This document shows, one piece after another, positions 1 through 10,440 of a stretch of 64,000 nt of DNA (positions within the stretch are counted from its first letter, which is position 1; the number at the start of each line of letters is the position of its first letter). A program made the position numbers and the translations under genes. Origin of the DNA: Gordionus sp. m RMFG-2023 (lineage: Eukaryota; Nematomorpha; Gordioida; Chordodea; Parachordodidae); NCBI RefSeq assembly GCF_954871325.1, contig NC_088779.1:31680729-31744728 (forward strand), written 5' to 3'. A model generated the notes under the pieces. It was not told the DNA's origin. It did no database searches and was given only the letters and a program-made list of their open reading frames with translations.

Positions 1-765
1 GACATAGGAATAAATTGGCTTCTCGTTTAAAATTTTATGATATGCGTAACCAAAATGGCGTCCCCAGCTGTTTTCATTGATGCATACACTTTTAATGAAT
101 GCATCGTCAGTCTAGGTTATTTATATATGTCATTGACTTATTCTAGAGTTTTGCTTCAGGAGGAGGTGGTGGGTTTAAATTTTTCTACCCAGTACACCTT
201 TAAAAAAATAATAATAAAATCCATATTCATAAATTTTTTTAAAAAAATTGGGATAATTTTGGCGCAAACGCTTATTTGAATTCTCTGAGGCCCGCACCCC
301 CCCCCCCCGTGCACGACCCGTTGCACGCTATAACAGTTGTTATATTATATAGATCGATAATGTTTTTTTCCCCGTTTTTACTAAACTTATATATTTTTTT
401 TTAAATCCAACTAACGAATAGTGTTGTTAAACGGCTGAATTTGAGCCGATTTTTAAAAACGAAACTCAATATTGTATCCAGATTAATATTACGCAAGCCT
501 GAAGATTTTGTTCATAGATGACACAAGAGTCTAGACATCAATTCGCGAAATCTCGAGGCTTAGACAATATTTTTCCGGCAAAAAATATTAAGTTAGCCGT
601 TTTTAAGAATCGGCTAAAAACGAGCCATTTAACAACACTACCAACGAAACCTAAAATGTATTATTTCAATTTCATCAAGGATATTAGTTTATGAATAGCT
701 GGGGATGCCATTTTTGTTAATCAATATTAAATTTTAAACGAGAGGCCAATTTATACCTATATCTG
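1..765. repeat. Foldback element with about 75 bp inverted ends, possibly cut by the window start
   Basis: Bases about 1-75 and 693-765 are inverted copies of each other; the shared core includes GGCGTCCCCAGCTGTT. A run of C follows at about 297-308. A hAT MITE (419-640) sits inside. The part at 93-147 recurs directly at 917-963 (core GAATGCATCGTCAGTCTAGG), and a 40 bp piece of the arm recurs at 9362-9402. It is a non-coding foldback repeat; the 80-codon frame at 37-279 runs through it and is not a gene. Confidence 0.7.
419..640. mobile_element. hAT-type MITE, 222 bp, with 8 bp target duplication
   Basis: It starts TAGTGTTGTTAA and ends TTAACAACACTA, a perfect 12 bp terminal inverted repeat (TIR), and the inner halves are also roughly inverted. 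Flanks CTAACGAA (411-418) and CCAACGAA (641-648) differ at one base, giving an 8 bp target site duplication (TSD), the length made by hAT transposases. It encodes nothing. Related copies or halves lie at 1985-2164, 11834-12016 and 20985-21515. Confidence 0.85.
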
Positions 766-1745
766 ACTCAGACTTTATTAAAGAATTGCATGATCATCGA
801 GATGAAGCAAGTTATCAATTTAATAGTAGTTTTTTAACATGAGAATAATTACTATATGGGTTACCAAATGGGCGGTTTCAGCTGATTTGCATTCAAAGAC
901 GCTTTCAAGTGCATTTTATGAATGCATCGTCAGTCTAGGTATTATTATATGTCATTGATATATTTATACATTATTGCCTGATAAAATTAAAGAAATAAAT
1001 ATATTGATTTATCTAAGTCATGCTGTAACATTATTTTAGGATTATATAAATGTAAAACTAAATATAAATAAATTTTATCAAAATATTAATTTATCTAATT
1101 AATATCTAGAGAATAAATTTGATCCATTAATAACCAAAATTATTTTATTATAAGAGATGAGATGTTATTATTATAATATTAGTAGAAATCAATTTACAAA
1201 TAATAATAAATCTAATTATATAAAATTACTAATTAAAAATAAATATATATCAATATATATTATAAGTAACGGAGGTTCTAATAAGAGTTTAATTTAATAA
1301 TGAATATGTTCCTAAAAAACAAGTATAATTATGTTTAAAAATTTCTAGTTGCAGTTTTTGTTTAAGAAATAAGTATTCGCGCTTTTCGTTTTTAATATTA
1401 GAAATTTTCCACGATAAAGTTTTTAAAAAAAAATATATGTGGAATGGGAAAAATTGCCGTTAGTTAATATGACTATTGGCTGAAATATAGAAAGAAATTC
1501 AATAAAAATACTATATTCTTTATTTAAAAAAAAATTATTTTTTTTTGTTTAATAAATTATGGAATTTTAATTAAAATCTGAAAGAAAATAATTTATATAT
1601 ATTTTGAAAGATATTTAAAAATATTTATAAAATTTATTTTTAAAAAAAAATACTAAAAATTTTAAATTGACGATTAATAAAATTACTTATTATCATTTTT
1701 TTCGTTCAAATATTTATAGTTAAAAATGTATTATAAATTTTATAA
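766..1745. other. AT-rich stretch without a gene
   Basis: Apart from the direct repeat at 917-963 I see only low-complexity A+T-rich sequence with no coding frame, RNA gene or terminal repeat. Confidence 0.7.
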
Positions 1746-1984
1746 TTATCGCTACATTTTATTATTAATTATTTTGTTTATATTTAATTATTATTTATTA
1801 ATTTCATTATTATTTACAATCATATACAGGGATGCCAGGGTCCTAAATTTCTAAATTGCAGAAAAAAATTTGGTTTATAAAATTTATTTGGCGGGGTAAA
1901 AAGTTTTTCTGGCGCCTTTGTGAAATGGCTTACTTACTACCCCCACCCCCCCCCCCCTCCTCTAAATTAATTTATTAAAATTAC

Positions 1985-2164
1985 TAGTGTTGCAAAACGT
2001 CTCGATTTGAGCCGATTTTAAAAACGGCTAACTCAATATTTTAGTCAGGAAAATATTGTCCAAGCCTCGAAATTTGGTCAATAGATGTCTAAACCTTTGT
2101 CTCATCCATGATCAAAATCTTTAGGCTTGCATGATAATTTATCCTGAATAAAACATTGAGTTAC
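1985..2164. mobile_element. Half of a hAT MITE of the TAGTGTTGC type
   Basis: The tip TAGTGTTGCAAAACGTCTCG is followed by body sequence shared with the MITE at 419-640, including GAGCCGATTTT and ATATTGTCCAAGCCTCG. The other terminal half is not adjacent: the sequence breaks into a foldback element at about 2165, and the matching tip appears inverted in the right arm, ending at 21515. Confidence 0.7.
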
Positions 2165-2170
2165 CTTGAA

Positions 2171-2432
2171 TTCATAGTGGAGCGATTTACGTTAGCGATT
2201 TAACAGCTGACAAATTTTTTTTTAAAATCTGTTTATGAGATCAATTTTTCTTTATTAAGATCATTATTTTATGAATTGAATTAAAGATAAAATTAATATT
2301 AATAAATAAAAAATCGATCTCATAAACAGATTTTGAAAATTGATGAGTTGTTAAATCGTAGTGAGCTGTTAAATCGCGATCAGCTGTTAAATAGCGATCA
2401 GCTTTAAATCGTGATCGCAATCCCCATTATGA
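2171..2432. mobile_element. Foldback (snapback) element
   Basis: It opens with CATAGTGGAGCGATT and closes with an inverted counterpart ending CATTATG. The two ATCTCATAAACAG-type halves face each other around an AT-rich centre, so the strand can fold on itself. Copies of AATCGCGATCAGCTGTT occur near the 3' side as short direct repeats. The same element occurs at 8198-8335 (partial), 8438-8641 and 20725-20980, each next to a ~105 bp linker containing TTAAGGGTTAAGCGCGAG. Confidence 0.7.
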
Positions 2433-2547
2433 ATTCAAGGTTAAGGGTTAAGCGCGAGTTATCAAATACACTTTATTTTTGTATTCTCGACCACGAATTC
2501 GGGCTAACACTGAATGAGGAGTTACCTTGCATTCAGAGTTATCACGA

Positions 2548-2865
2548 ATTAGCGGCGAAGCGTATTCAATTCAGCGAAACTTTTATCGCGAAACACTTTT
2601 TCGCGAAACTTTTATAGCGAATGTCGTTTATCGCGAAAAGATTTTATAGCGAAGGTAATATCGCGAAACCAATTCCGCGAATTTTTTTCCGCGAAACATT
2701 TATAGCGAAGACAATTTCGCGAAGCCATTATCGCGACTTTATCTCAGCGAAACCTTAAGCGCAAAGTCATTGAAGCGAATACATTTTAGCGAAACTATTT
2801 ACGCTAACCCTTTACAGCGAATTTTTTATAACGAATATGTTTGCGTGAAGTAATTATCGTAAAAA
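2548..2865 (+). repeat. GCGAA minisatellite, ~14-15 bp unit
   Basis: About 20 imperfect tandem units are spaced 13-16 bp apart, each built as GCGAAAC followed by a T-rich tail. The same array recurs at 8758-9105 and, inverted, at 20296-20610. The reading frame through it is an artefact of the repeat. In all three places it follows a foldback element and the same linker, so it is part of one mobile or duplicated unit. Confidence 0.85.
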
Positions 2866-3182
2866 CAGCGCCCCTCAATGACGAGCGCGAGCGGGAGTAG
2901 CTCCTTTTAGGGCTGCAGCGGAAGAGCGCCGCTCCACCGCTCCTTTAAATTTAATATATAAATTATATATTTTTTTAAATATTAATAATATTTGTTAATT
3001 AAAATAAAATCTAATGAAAATAAAATTATATTTTATTTAAATTTAATTTATTCATTATTAAATGTTGAGCCGAGTTTTATATTGGTTTTTCATCTAATTA
3101 TTTTAAACATTAAACATCAGTTTTTCCTTTTTATATTGAAATTTTTTTGAAAAATCTTGTAAGTCATATTAATATTCATTTT
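2866..3182 (+). mobile_element. 5' end of a hAT transposon (left-arm copy)
   Basis: It begins CAGCGCCCCTC, continues through a GC-rich subterminal block of GGAGCGG-like repeats, and then an AT-rich leader. The same leader in the right arm (20289 back to 19966) runs on into the start of a hAT transposase gene. Here it stops at about 3182, where a hairpin repeat begins. Confidence 0.75.
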
Positions 3183-3477
3183 TCGAAATACACTTTATAG
3201 GAAGTATCGATATCTAGACACTATTTTATATCCGTTTTTAGCATTTTAAGATACATTTTCATATTACTGGAATTTAACGTTTTTTTTTACCTAAAAATAA
3301 TATTTGAGTGCAAAATTCATTTTATCTCATGAGCATATAATTTAAATAAATGTATAATAAAAAATTTAAAAAAATATATACTTGTATATAAAGAAATATA
3401 AATATTCATATTAATTAATTTTCGATTCTATTCTATTTTAATATATTATCATTTATTAATTTATTACAGTTTATATT

Positions 3478-3772
3478 ATGCTAAGTGTAAATATAATACA
3501 AAGTCATATTAAAAATTTGGAAAATTTATTGGAACTTATAAAAGAGCATGTAAATAGATCAGCTTTAGGTAAATTTCTTAATATATTTATAAAATCATTA
3601 TATTCAAATAAAGAAAGATATATAAATTTGCTTGAGGTATCTAAATTGTTAGAAGAAGCCCATGAACTTGTAATAGATGTTTCATTGTTATATTCAATAT
3701 ATTCTTTAGTTGGAAAAAATTGATATAGAATCAAATGATTTGCCTATCAATGAAAAACAACGTGATCAATAT
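3478..3772 (+). pseudogene. Coding fragment with putative tiny introns (left hairpin copy)
   Basis: The frame from ATG 3478 gives a helical, Leu/Glu-rich product including LENLLELIKEHVNRSAL and LLEVSKLLEEAHEL. A 40 nt GT-AG segment starting GTAATAGATG (about 3671-3710) would, if spliced out, join this frame to the next one, which reads LEKIDIESNDLPINEKQRDQ; unspliced, the frame ends at 3721. A possible 45 nt intron starts at GTAAATTTC (about 3570). The product resembles a coiled-coil protein. I note a faint likeness to the N-terminal region of Golgi SNAREs of the membrin type but cannot support it. This copy is cut at the hairpin arm's end at about 3775. Confidence 0.45.
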
Positions 3773-3937
3773 AAAACCATTTTTAATATGATTTGTTATG
3801 TTGTGACACATTGGCAAATGTTTAACAACATGTCAAACATTAAATATCTAACATGGCTTTTTTATCAAAATAATGGCAATATTATTAAAAAATAAACTGA
3901 GCATTAAATATATAATTCTACATATTTAAAATAATGG

Positions 3938-4392
3938 CAATATAATTAAAAAATAAACTGACTTCTTCATCTTTACAATTATCTCTTTCTAAATAGTCAT
4001 TTGATTTCTGAGATATTTTTAATTCCTTCTTTATAATGATATAAAGATTTTCACATATAGTAAAACTTACATATGTTTTGTCTAGCCCATCTAATTGTGT
4101 TTTATATTGATCACGTTGTTTTTCATTCATAGGCAAATCATTTGATTCTATATCAATTTTTTCCAACTAAAGAATATATTGAATATAACAATGAAACATC
4201 TATTACAAGTTCATGGGCTTCTTCTAACAATTTAGATACCTCAAGCAAATTTATATATCTTTCTTTATTTGAATATAATGATTTTATAAATATATTAAGA
4301 AATAAAGCTGATCTATTTACATGCTCTTTTATAAGTTCCAATAAATTTTCCAAATTTTTAATATGACTTTGTATTATATTTACACTTAGCAT
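3938..4392 (-). pseudogene. Coding fragment with putative tiny introns (right hairpin copy)
   Basis: This is the inverted copy of the fragment at 3478-3772, extending about 150 bp further past the hairpin arm. After the 40 nt putative intron it reads DLPMNEKQRDQYKTQLDGLD and then meets GTAAGT, a consensus donor, starting a 42 nt GT-AG segment near 4070-4030; beyond it the frame continues with ELKISQKSNDYLERDNCKDE. Both candidate splices keep a coding frame open, which argues that this was a real spliced gene. It lacks the 6 bp that supply the first putative donor in the left copy. Function is unknown. Confidence 0.45.
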
Positions 4393-4750
4393 AATATAAA
4401 CTGTAATAAATTAATAAATGATAATATATTAAAATAGAATAGAATCGAAAATTAATTAATATGAATATTTATATTTCTTTATATACAAGTATATATTTTT
4501 TTAAATTTTTTATTATACATTTATTTAAATTATATGCTCATGTGAGATAAAATGAATTTTGCATTCAAATTTATTTTTAATTTTTCACTAAATATTTATT
4601 TAGATATGCTCATGAGATATTTTGCACTCAAATATTATTTTTAGGTAAAAAAAAACGTTAAATTCCAGTAATATGAAAATGTATCTTAAAATGCTAAAAA
4701 CGGATATAAAATAGTTAGATATCGATACTTCCTATAAAGTGTATTTCGAT

Positions 4751-5346
4751 ACAGACACGATATTTTGTATCTAAATACTTTAACAGCTTTGGCATAAAGG
4801 AACGAAAAATTTTAATTAAACATATGATTTTAAATTTTTTATATAAAAATATAGTTCTATCCCATAAATGTTTTAATTATTATAGGATCCGACTTATTCA
4901 TCCAATCAAAATCCATTCTCACCACATAATTATAAAAATATTGAATTTTTTAAAATGTGTTTTTTTAATTGAAAACTATAAATAAGGTTTCTATTGAGAA
5001 TTTTACCTTATAGTATCTAAAATATGGACAACTTATAAGAACTTACAGCCCTTTCCCTCTTATGGTATTGTAATTATTCACAAAATTCAATCCATACTTT
5101 CTAAAATCTTCAGACAAATCGGCCGGTAAAGTAATTACAACTAAAGGAAATGTTAAACATTAAGGTTAAAAATAATTATAAAAAAAATTTAATAAAATTA
5201 CTAATGAAAATAATTTCAATAAAAATTAAATATGAGAGAAATTATTTATAATTCTGAAAATAAAAATGTTTTTCCTAAGTTCTCCCAAGTTCTCCAGACG
5301 GATTTCATAAATCTAAAATCTATCAAATATAAATCAAAGTTAGCTC
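4751..5346. other. AT-rich stretch without a gene
   Basis: A short motif, TATCTAAATACTTTAACAGC (4770-4789), resembles the tips of some hAT MITEs but I find no partner. Nothing else is supportable. Confidence 0.5.
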
Positions 5347-5862
5347 CGTGAAGTTGGCCGAACGATTGGAAGCACTAACGATGAATCATATGTCATTTTT
5401 TAGTGCTTCGTTAGTGCTTGTTTGCTTCAATCCGTATAGTAGCCGAATTTAAGGAAAAAAGTTATAAGCAAAAATAAAAATTTGTGCCAACTTCACGCTT
5501 AAAAGTCGACTGGAAGCACTAACGATGCAACTTATATCATTCTTTAGTGCTTCGTTATTAGAGGTTAGTGCTTCAATCCATTTTGTAGCAGAATTTAAGA
5601 ATAAAAAGTTATTCACGAAAAAAACAAAAATAAACAAATAATGGCGACTTGCCAAAACAAAAACTATAGGAGTACTAAACATCCGGTTTTCGCCATTATT
5701 TAGTGCTTAATTGGTGTATTTAAATTCCGTTATTAATTTACTTAACCGCCTTATAAAAAATAAGTTATAAGCTAAATAAAAATTATGACGTCACGATTTA
5801 GGCGTGAAGTTGGCCGAACTTTTGGAAGCACTAACGATGAAACTTATATCATTCTTTAGTCG
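5347..5862 (+). repeat. Tandem repeat, ~152 bp unit, about 3.5 copies
   Basis: Units share CGTGAAGTTGGCCGAAC, TGGAAGCACTAACGATG and ATCATTCTTTAGTGCTTCG. Starts fall near 5347, 5490, 5645 and 5803. The third unit is the most diverged. The frame at 5449-5682 on the minus strand lies inside the repeat and is not a gene. Confidence 0.8.
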
Positions 5863-5920
5863 GGCAAAAATTTTGTCGGGTTCGCATCCCTTATATATAA
5901 AATTGCTATATTTTGTCTCT

Positions 5921-6337
5921 GTTTAAGAATTTATGTGAAAAAATAATCGTTAAAATGTGATAATCTTAAAATCCAAGCCTTTTTCTACTATTGATCTTAT
6001 CTTTTAATAAAATTATATATACAATAAAAGTTTTATAGGGAATCAAAATGTCATAATTTATTTTTTTAAATATTTTATTAAAATATATTAAATTAAAAGT
6101 ATACTTGAGGAATCGTCTTTGAAGATAATGTTTAAGAATTTATGTGAAAAAATAATCGTTAAAATGTGATAATCTTAAAATCCAAGCCTTTTTCTACTAT
6201 TGATCTTATCTTTTAATAAAATTATATATACAATAAAAGTTTTATAGGGAATCAAAATGTCATAATTTATTTTTTTAAATATTTTATTAAAATATATTAA
6301 ATTAAAAGTATACTTGAGGAATCGTCTTTGAAGATAT
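5921..6337 (+). repeat. Near-perfect tandem duplication of 209 bp
   Basis: 5921-6129 and 6130-6337 are almost identical by eye, differing only at the last junction base. The sequence belongs to a dispersed AT-rich family also seen at about 39400-39700 and, inverted, 52850-53100. Such identity in an otherwise decayed region means a very recent duplication or an assembly artefact. Confidence 0.9.
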
Positions 6338-8197
6338 GTTTAAAATTTTTTTTAGTTTATAGAATTAATTAAATAATGTAAGTATTTTTTTAAAAAAAGA
6401 CTTAATTAAAATGTTTATATAATTCTAGAATTTTCAAACAAACCAACTTAGAGAAACGTTATATAATAAATTATATTTATTATTAAAAATAGGTAAAATG
6501 AAAGAATAATGAAAATTAAGATATATAAATTTTTTTAATGAATATCTAAAATTTCTTACAGGCCCTAAATTTGCCAATAATTAAATAATCTATATATGTC
6601 GCATTTAAATTCTAAATATAATTCCATGCATAAAAATGGTGTTATAAATTATGAAATGTATATGACTGGCATGTAAATTTAACCCCGAGACTGAAGATAA
6701 TTTTTGTTTTTGGATTAGGGTAAAAATGAAGCTACTAACATCACTACAAAATAAATAGGTATTGAAAGAAATTTATAAAATATGAGTTCATATACCAATT
6801 TATATTGCATTTGCAATAAACCCCCGAGATATTTACAATATATGCAGCGCAATTTACTTTTGATTGAGCTAATTTTTTAAATGATTTTATAAATATTTGG
6901 CACTGTTGTTCAAAACGTCGATTATGTTGATTTTTTTAAAATGAGTTAAAGGAGGATTATAACTAGGCCTAGGCCGAGAAAACTATGGCGAACTGATTGG
7001 CAACCAACTGCGTGCCGCCTTTTAGCTGCCGCCATCATAGGAGGAATATATATTTTTTGTGCTTAATTGAATTTTTTTTAAGAAATAAAATAAATTAAGT
7101 ATAAAATATATATACAGAAATAACGGCATATTTTTTGATATTTATTGAAAATAAAAACTTAAATTCAAACTCAAATTTTGTAATTTTCTAGTTATCATGA
7201 ATCAAAAATAATTTTATTAAAATTTGGCGGACAAGAAGATGATATCCTTGAATTCAAAATTAAGCCAGGGGGTAAAAAAAATTTATTAGGTGTGCTAGTT
7301 GCCAGAATACAAAAATAAAATTATTTTTGGCTAGCTTGGAAAGATTTGAAAGTTCGATCTTCTTTTCTGTCAAAAAATTTAGAACATCCATATGCTACGT
7401 CATGTGAGTGCTATGTTATCCAATGAATAATACTTTTACACCCAACCGCGATGCAAACAACTTTTTCCTCTGGTCACACAATCACATTAGCTCCTCCAAC
7501 CATAATCCTCTTAATAATGTAAAATTCCCTAGAATTTAAGTGGGTGGAGTTCCCGGGAAAATTGTCAAATAGGTAGGAAATAAAGGAAAAATAAATAATA
7601 AAACACTCAAAATTTTATATAATACAATTAAAATAAACTATATAAGTCCAAATAGAAATGAAATCATATTATTTAAAAAAATATAAGATAAAATGGTTTA
7701 AAAATCATACCCAGAATCAGAAACACATTCACTAGAAGAAATAACTCTTCAATGGTTGTTTACATTCTGGGAGATTTATCATGTAGATATTAACTGTTTC
7801 AAAGAAAATTATCTGAAATTCATGGAGTAATTGTTCTATTGTTAGAATACATTTCCGGCAAATAAAATTTTCAAATTTATTTTCCCTCAATAAATGATTT
7901 AATATCGAGAAATTTCGAATCTGCTAGTTCTTATGGACGTTGAAGACTAATTAGGCTTAATAATAAATAAATCGTTATATTTTGTCTTGATATGCACTAT
8001 TTTTTAATTAAAATTTATAATAAATTATAATTCAAACTTTTATGATAATAATTTGTCATATAAATAAAGTATTTTTGGTCATATAATTTTATCTGATATT
8101 TGGAAATCTGTGGAATTTATTAGTGTTTTTTGAATAAGATAAATTATTTTAGATCTTTGTAAAAATTATTAGTGCTGTAAAGTAACGTCAAAAAGTA
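6338..8197. other. AT-rich stretch; one possible MITE
   Basis: No coding frame is convincing. At about 6400-6480 it carries a tail of the dispersed family containing AATTCTAGAATTTTCAAAC. Between 6953 and 7513 the ends GAGGATTAT and ATAATCCTC are inverted and enclose two GC-richer blocks, so this could be a ~560 bp MITE, but the arms are short and I see no target duplication. Confidence 0.4.
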
Positions 8198-8641
8198 ACG
8201 TCGTTGAATAAATTAATATTAATAAATAAAAAATCGATCTCATAAACAGATTTTGAAAATTGATGAGTTGTTAATGGCGATCAGCTGTTAAATCGCTATC
8301 AGCTGTTAAATCGTGATCGCAATTGCCCCACTATGAATTCAAGGTTAAGGGTTAAGCGCGAGTTATCAAATACCCTTTATTTTTGTATTCTCGACCACGA
8401 ATTCGCGCTAACATCGAATGAGGAGTTACCTTGCATTCATAGTGGCGCGATTGCGTTAGCGATTTAACAGCTGACAATTTTTTTTTAAATCTGTTTATGA
8501 GATCAATTTTTCTTTATTAAGATCATTATTTCTTAGATTATTATTATTATGAATTGAATTAAAGATAAAATTAATATTAAATCTCATAAACAGATTTTGA
8601 AAAAAATTGATCAGCTGTTAAATCGCAATCGCACAACTATG
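8198..8641. mobile_element. Two foldback elements in series (one partial)
   Basis: 8198-8335 is the right half, and 8438-8641 a whole but shortened copy, of the foldback element seen at 2171-2432. They are separated by the ~105 bp linker with TTAAGGGTTAAGCGCGAG; the linker recurs after the second copy, so the unit is foldback plus linker in tandem. No coding content. Confidence 0.7.
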
Positions 8642-8757
8642 AATTCAGGGTTAAGGGTTAAGCGCGAGTTATAAAATACACTTTATTTTTGTATTCTCGA
8701 CCACGAATTCGGGCTAACACTGAATGAGGAGTTACCTTGCATTCATAGTTATCACGA

Positions 8758-9105
8758 ATTAGCGGCGAAGCGTATCAGGTCAATTCAGCGAAACTTTGAT
8801 CGCCAAACACTTTTTCGCGAAACTTTTATAGGAATGTCGTTTATCGCGAAAAGATTTTATGGCGAAGGTAATATCGCGAAACCAATTCCGCAAATTTTTT
8901 TCCGCGAAACATTTATAGCGAAGACAATTTCGCGACGCCATTATCGCGACTTTATCTCAGCGAAACCATAAGCGCGAAGTCATTCAAGCGAATACATTTT
9001 AGCGAAACTATTTACGCGAACCCTTTACAGCGAATTTTTTATAGCGAATATGTTTGCGCGAAGTAATTATCGCGAACGCATTACCGCGAAACAATATTGC
9101 GAATG
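8758..9105 (+). repeat. GCGAA minisatellite, second array
   Basis: This is the same ~14-15 bp unit and order of variants as 2548-2865, in the same orientation, running on a few units longer (to GCGAAACAATATTGCGAATG). It shows that the array was copied as a block. Confidence 0.85.
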
Positions 9106-9146
9106 CATTTATTTAAAGGAAAACAACATATTATTGTTGGTGTTTT

Positions 9147-9262
9147 TTTTTATCTTTAGTCTTCCAATATACAAAAAAGAACTTCACCAAAATTTTATAT
9201 TAGCTATTTTTATATAATAATACCAGTGTTTAACTTATTTTATTTTTTTCCCCCTCGATTAA
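9147..9262 (+). repeat. Dispersed repeat, 116 bp copy
   Basis: It is nearly identical to 12097-12214 (shared ACAAAAAAGAACTTCACCAA and TTTTCCCCCTCGATTAAT). The two are in direct orientation, about 2.95 kb apart. Function unknown. Confidence 0.8.
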
Positions 9263-9489
9263 TTTTTCCAGACGTCAGGATCCATACTATTAGCGAGGTT
9301 CCTATTAAAATTAGGAGCATTGGGGTGCAGCCATATGGCTGCCATAAAAGTGTACATCAATAAAAACAGCTGGGGACGCCATTTTGGTTACACATATCAT
9401 AATAGGCATTATAATTTAAATAGTTATATATATATATACAGTATAATATTTTCTTTAATGCATTCCTTTTCCTGTAAAAAAAAAATTCA

Positions 9490-10440
9490 TGGGGATATTA
9501 TAAAATTCCAATATATAAACAATGATAAATTGTTCAAAAATATAAAAATTGGGTCGTGTATATTAAGGAAGTTTGACTGTATTATCAGTCCAATGGTATA
9601 TTATATGATATATATGTCGTATGGGGATTCGGAATCTCTTGATTTTAAATCCTTTACAGAGGTGATTTAAAAAATTTTAAATTCCTATTTAACCGGAAAT
9701 TTATTCTAGCATGTGTAGAGTATTTACCCTATAAATTTCAGCCAATTTTGCCATGAACTTTATAACTACTTCCAATTTATATTAATTTTTATATGGATTT
9801 TTCATATAAATTAAAAAATGCTAAAAGGTCTATGGCTAAAATTGGCTGAAATTTATAGGGTAAATACTCTACACATGCTAGAATACAGTTCCATTTAAAT
9901 CGGATTTTAAAATTTTTTAAATCGACGTTGGTAAAGGACTTAAAATTAAGAGATTCCGAATCCCCACGGATTCCGAATCCCTATACGACATATACAATAG
10001 ATTAAAACAAATTTTGTTTGGAAAAATATGGCCCTATGATACAAATTAAAAAATTATATTAAATCCTAAGAATGGAAATGTGTTTCTTCGGAACAGTCCC
10101 TTTTCACTCTTTGTTTAACACACATGGCATTCTTCTTTTATATATATATATATATTAAAAATTTTTATATTAATATATTTTCTTTAAATTTAGTTCGTAT
10201 TAAGATTATTTCTAATATCTAAACGTGATAAAAACCTATTTAAAAATTTTTTTTTTGTTAGGGAAATATAAAATTCCAATATATAAACAATGATAAATCA
10301 TGATAGTTCAAAAAAATATAAAATAGGGTTGGCTTAATTAAGGAAGTTTTACCGTATTAATCAGTCCAATGTTCCATTATATAATATATATACAATAGAT
10401 TTAAAACAAATTTTGTTTGTGAAAAACATTGGCTTTATAA
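9490..10440 (+). repeat. Direct duplication; the first copy is split by a MITE
   Basis: 9490-9615 plus 9990-10020 equals 10262-10435 with small differences (shared AATTCCAATATATAAACAAT and AAAACAAATTTTGTTTG). The interruption in the first copy is the MITE at 9616-9989, so the second copy shows the site before insertion. The 116-codon frame at 9320-9670 crosses the repeat and the MITE and is rejected as a gene. Confidence 0.8.
9616..9989. mobile_element. 374 bp MITE with ~160 bp inverted arms
   Basis: The ends are GTCGTATGGGGATTCGGAAT and its inverse, closing with ATACGAC. The arms share TCTAGCATGTGTAGAGTATT. The flanks are TATATAT and ATATACAATAG, and the unoccupied copy at about 10390 reads ATATATACAATAG, so about 4-5 bp (ATAT/ATATA) was duplicated. 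The superfamily is uncertain. Confidence 0.75.

Larger units (their letters stand above)
1746..3182 (+). repeat. Left arm of a ~20 kb inverted duplication
   Basis: This segment is matched in inverted orientation by 19966-21748. From the outside in, each arm holds a flank ending in a C or G run, half of a TAGTGTTGC hAT MITE, a foldback element, a GCGAA minisatellite, and the 5' end of a hAT transposon. Similarity holds over the whole 1.4 kb; the right arm is longer mainly because of a 343 bp MITE at 21125-21467. Because sequence outside the MITE tips is also mirrored, this is an inverted segmental duplication or composite rather than only the TIRs of one transposon. Confidence 0.85.
3184..4750. 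repeat. 1.57 kb hairpin with ~600 bp arms
   Basis: 3184-3775 and about 4097-4750 are inverted copies, from TCGAAATACACTTTATAGG on the left to its complement on the right. The spacer is about 320 bp. The right arm carries an extra local duplication of some 70 bp around 4560-4620 and lacks 6 bp near 4305. Each arm carries the same coding fragment, so the two face each other. Confidence 0.9.

Noticed and set aside
297-308. C run as a structural or regulatory signal
   Set aside because: C or G runs also occur at about 1945, 10970, 21547 and 33492 within repeats; they look like simple homopolymers.
3478-4392. Assignment of the hairpin's coding fragment to a Golgi SNARE (membrin)
   Set aside because: The likeness is limited to a few positions in a coiled-coil-like region; it is too weak to name a gene.
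9320-9670. 116-codon open frame
   Set aside because: It runs from a foldback fragment through a direct duplication into a MITE; no motif is present and the duplicate copy is not open.
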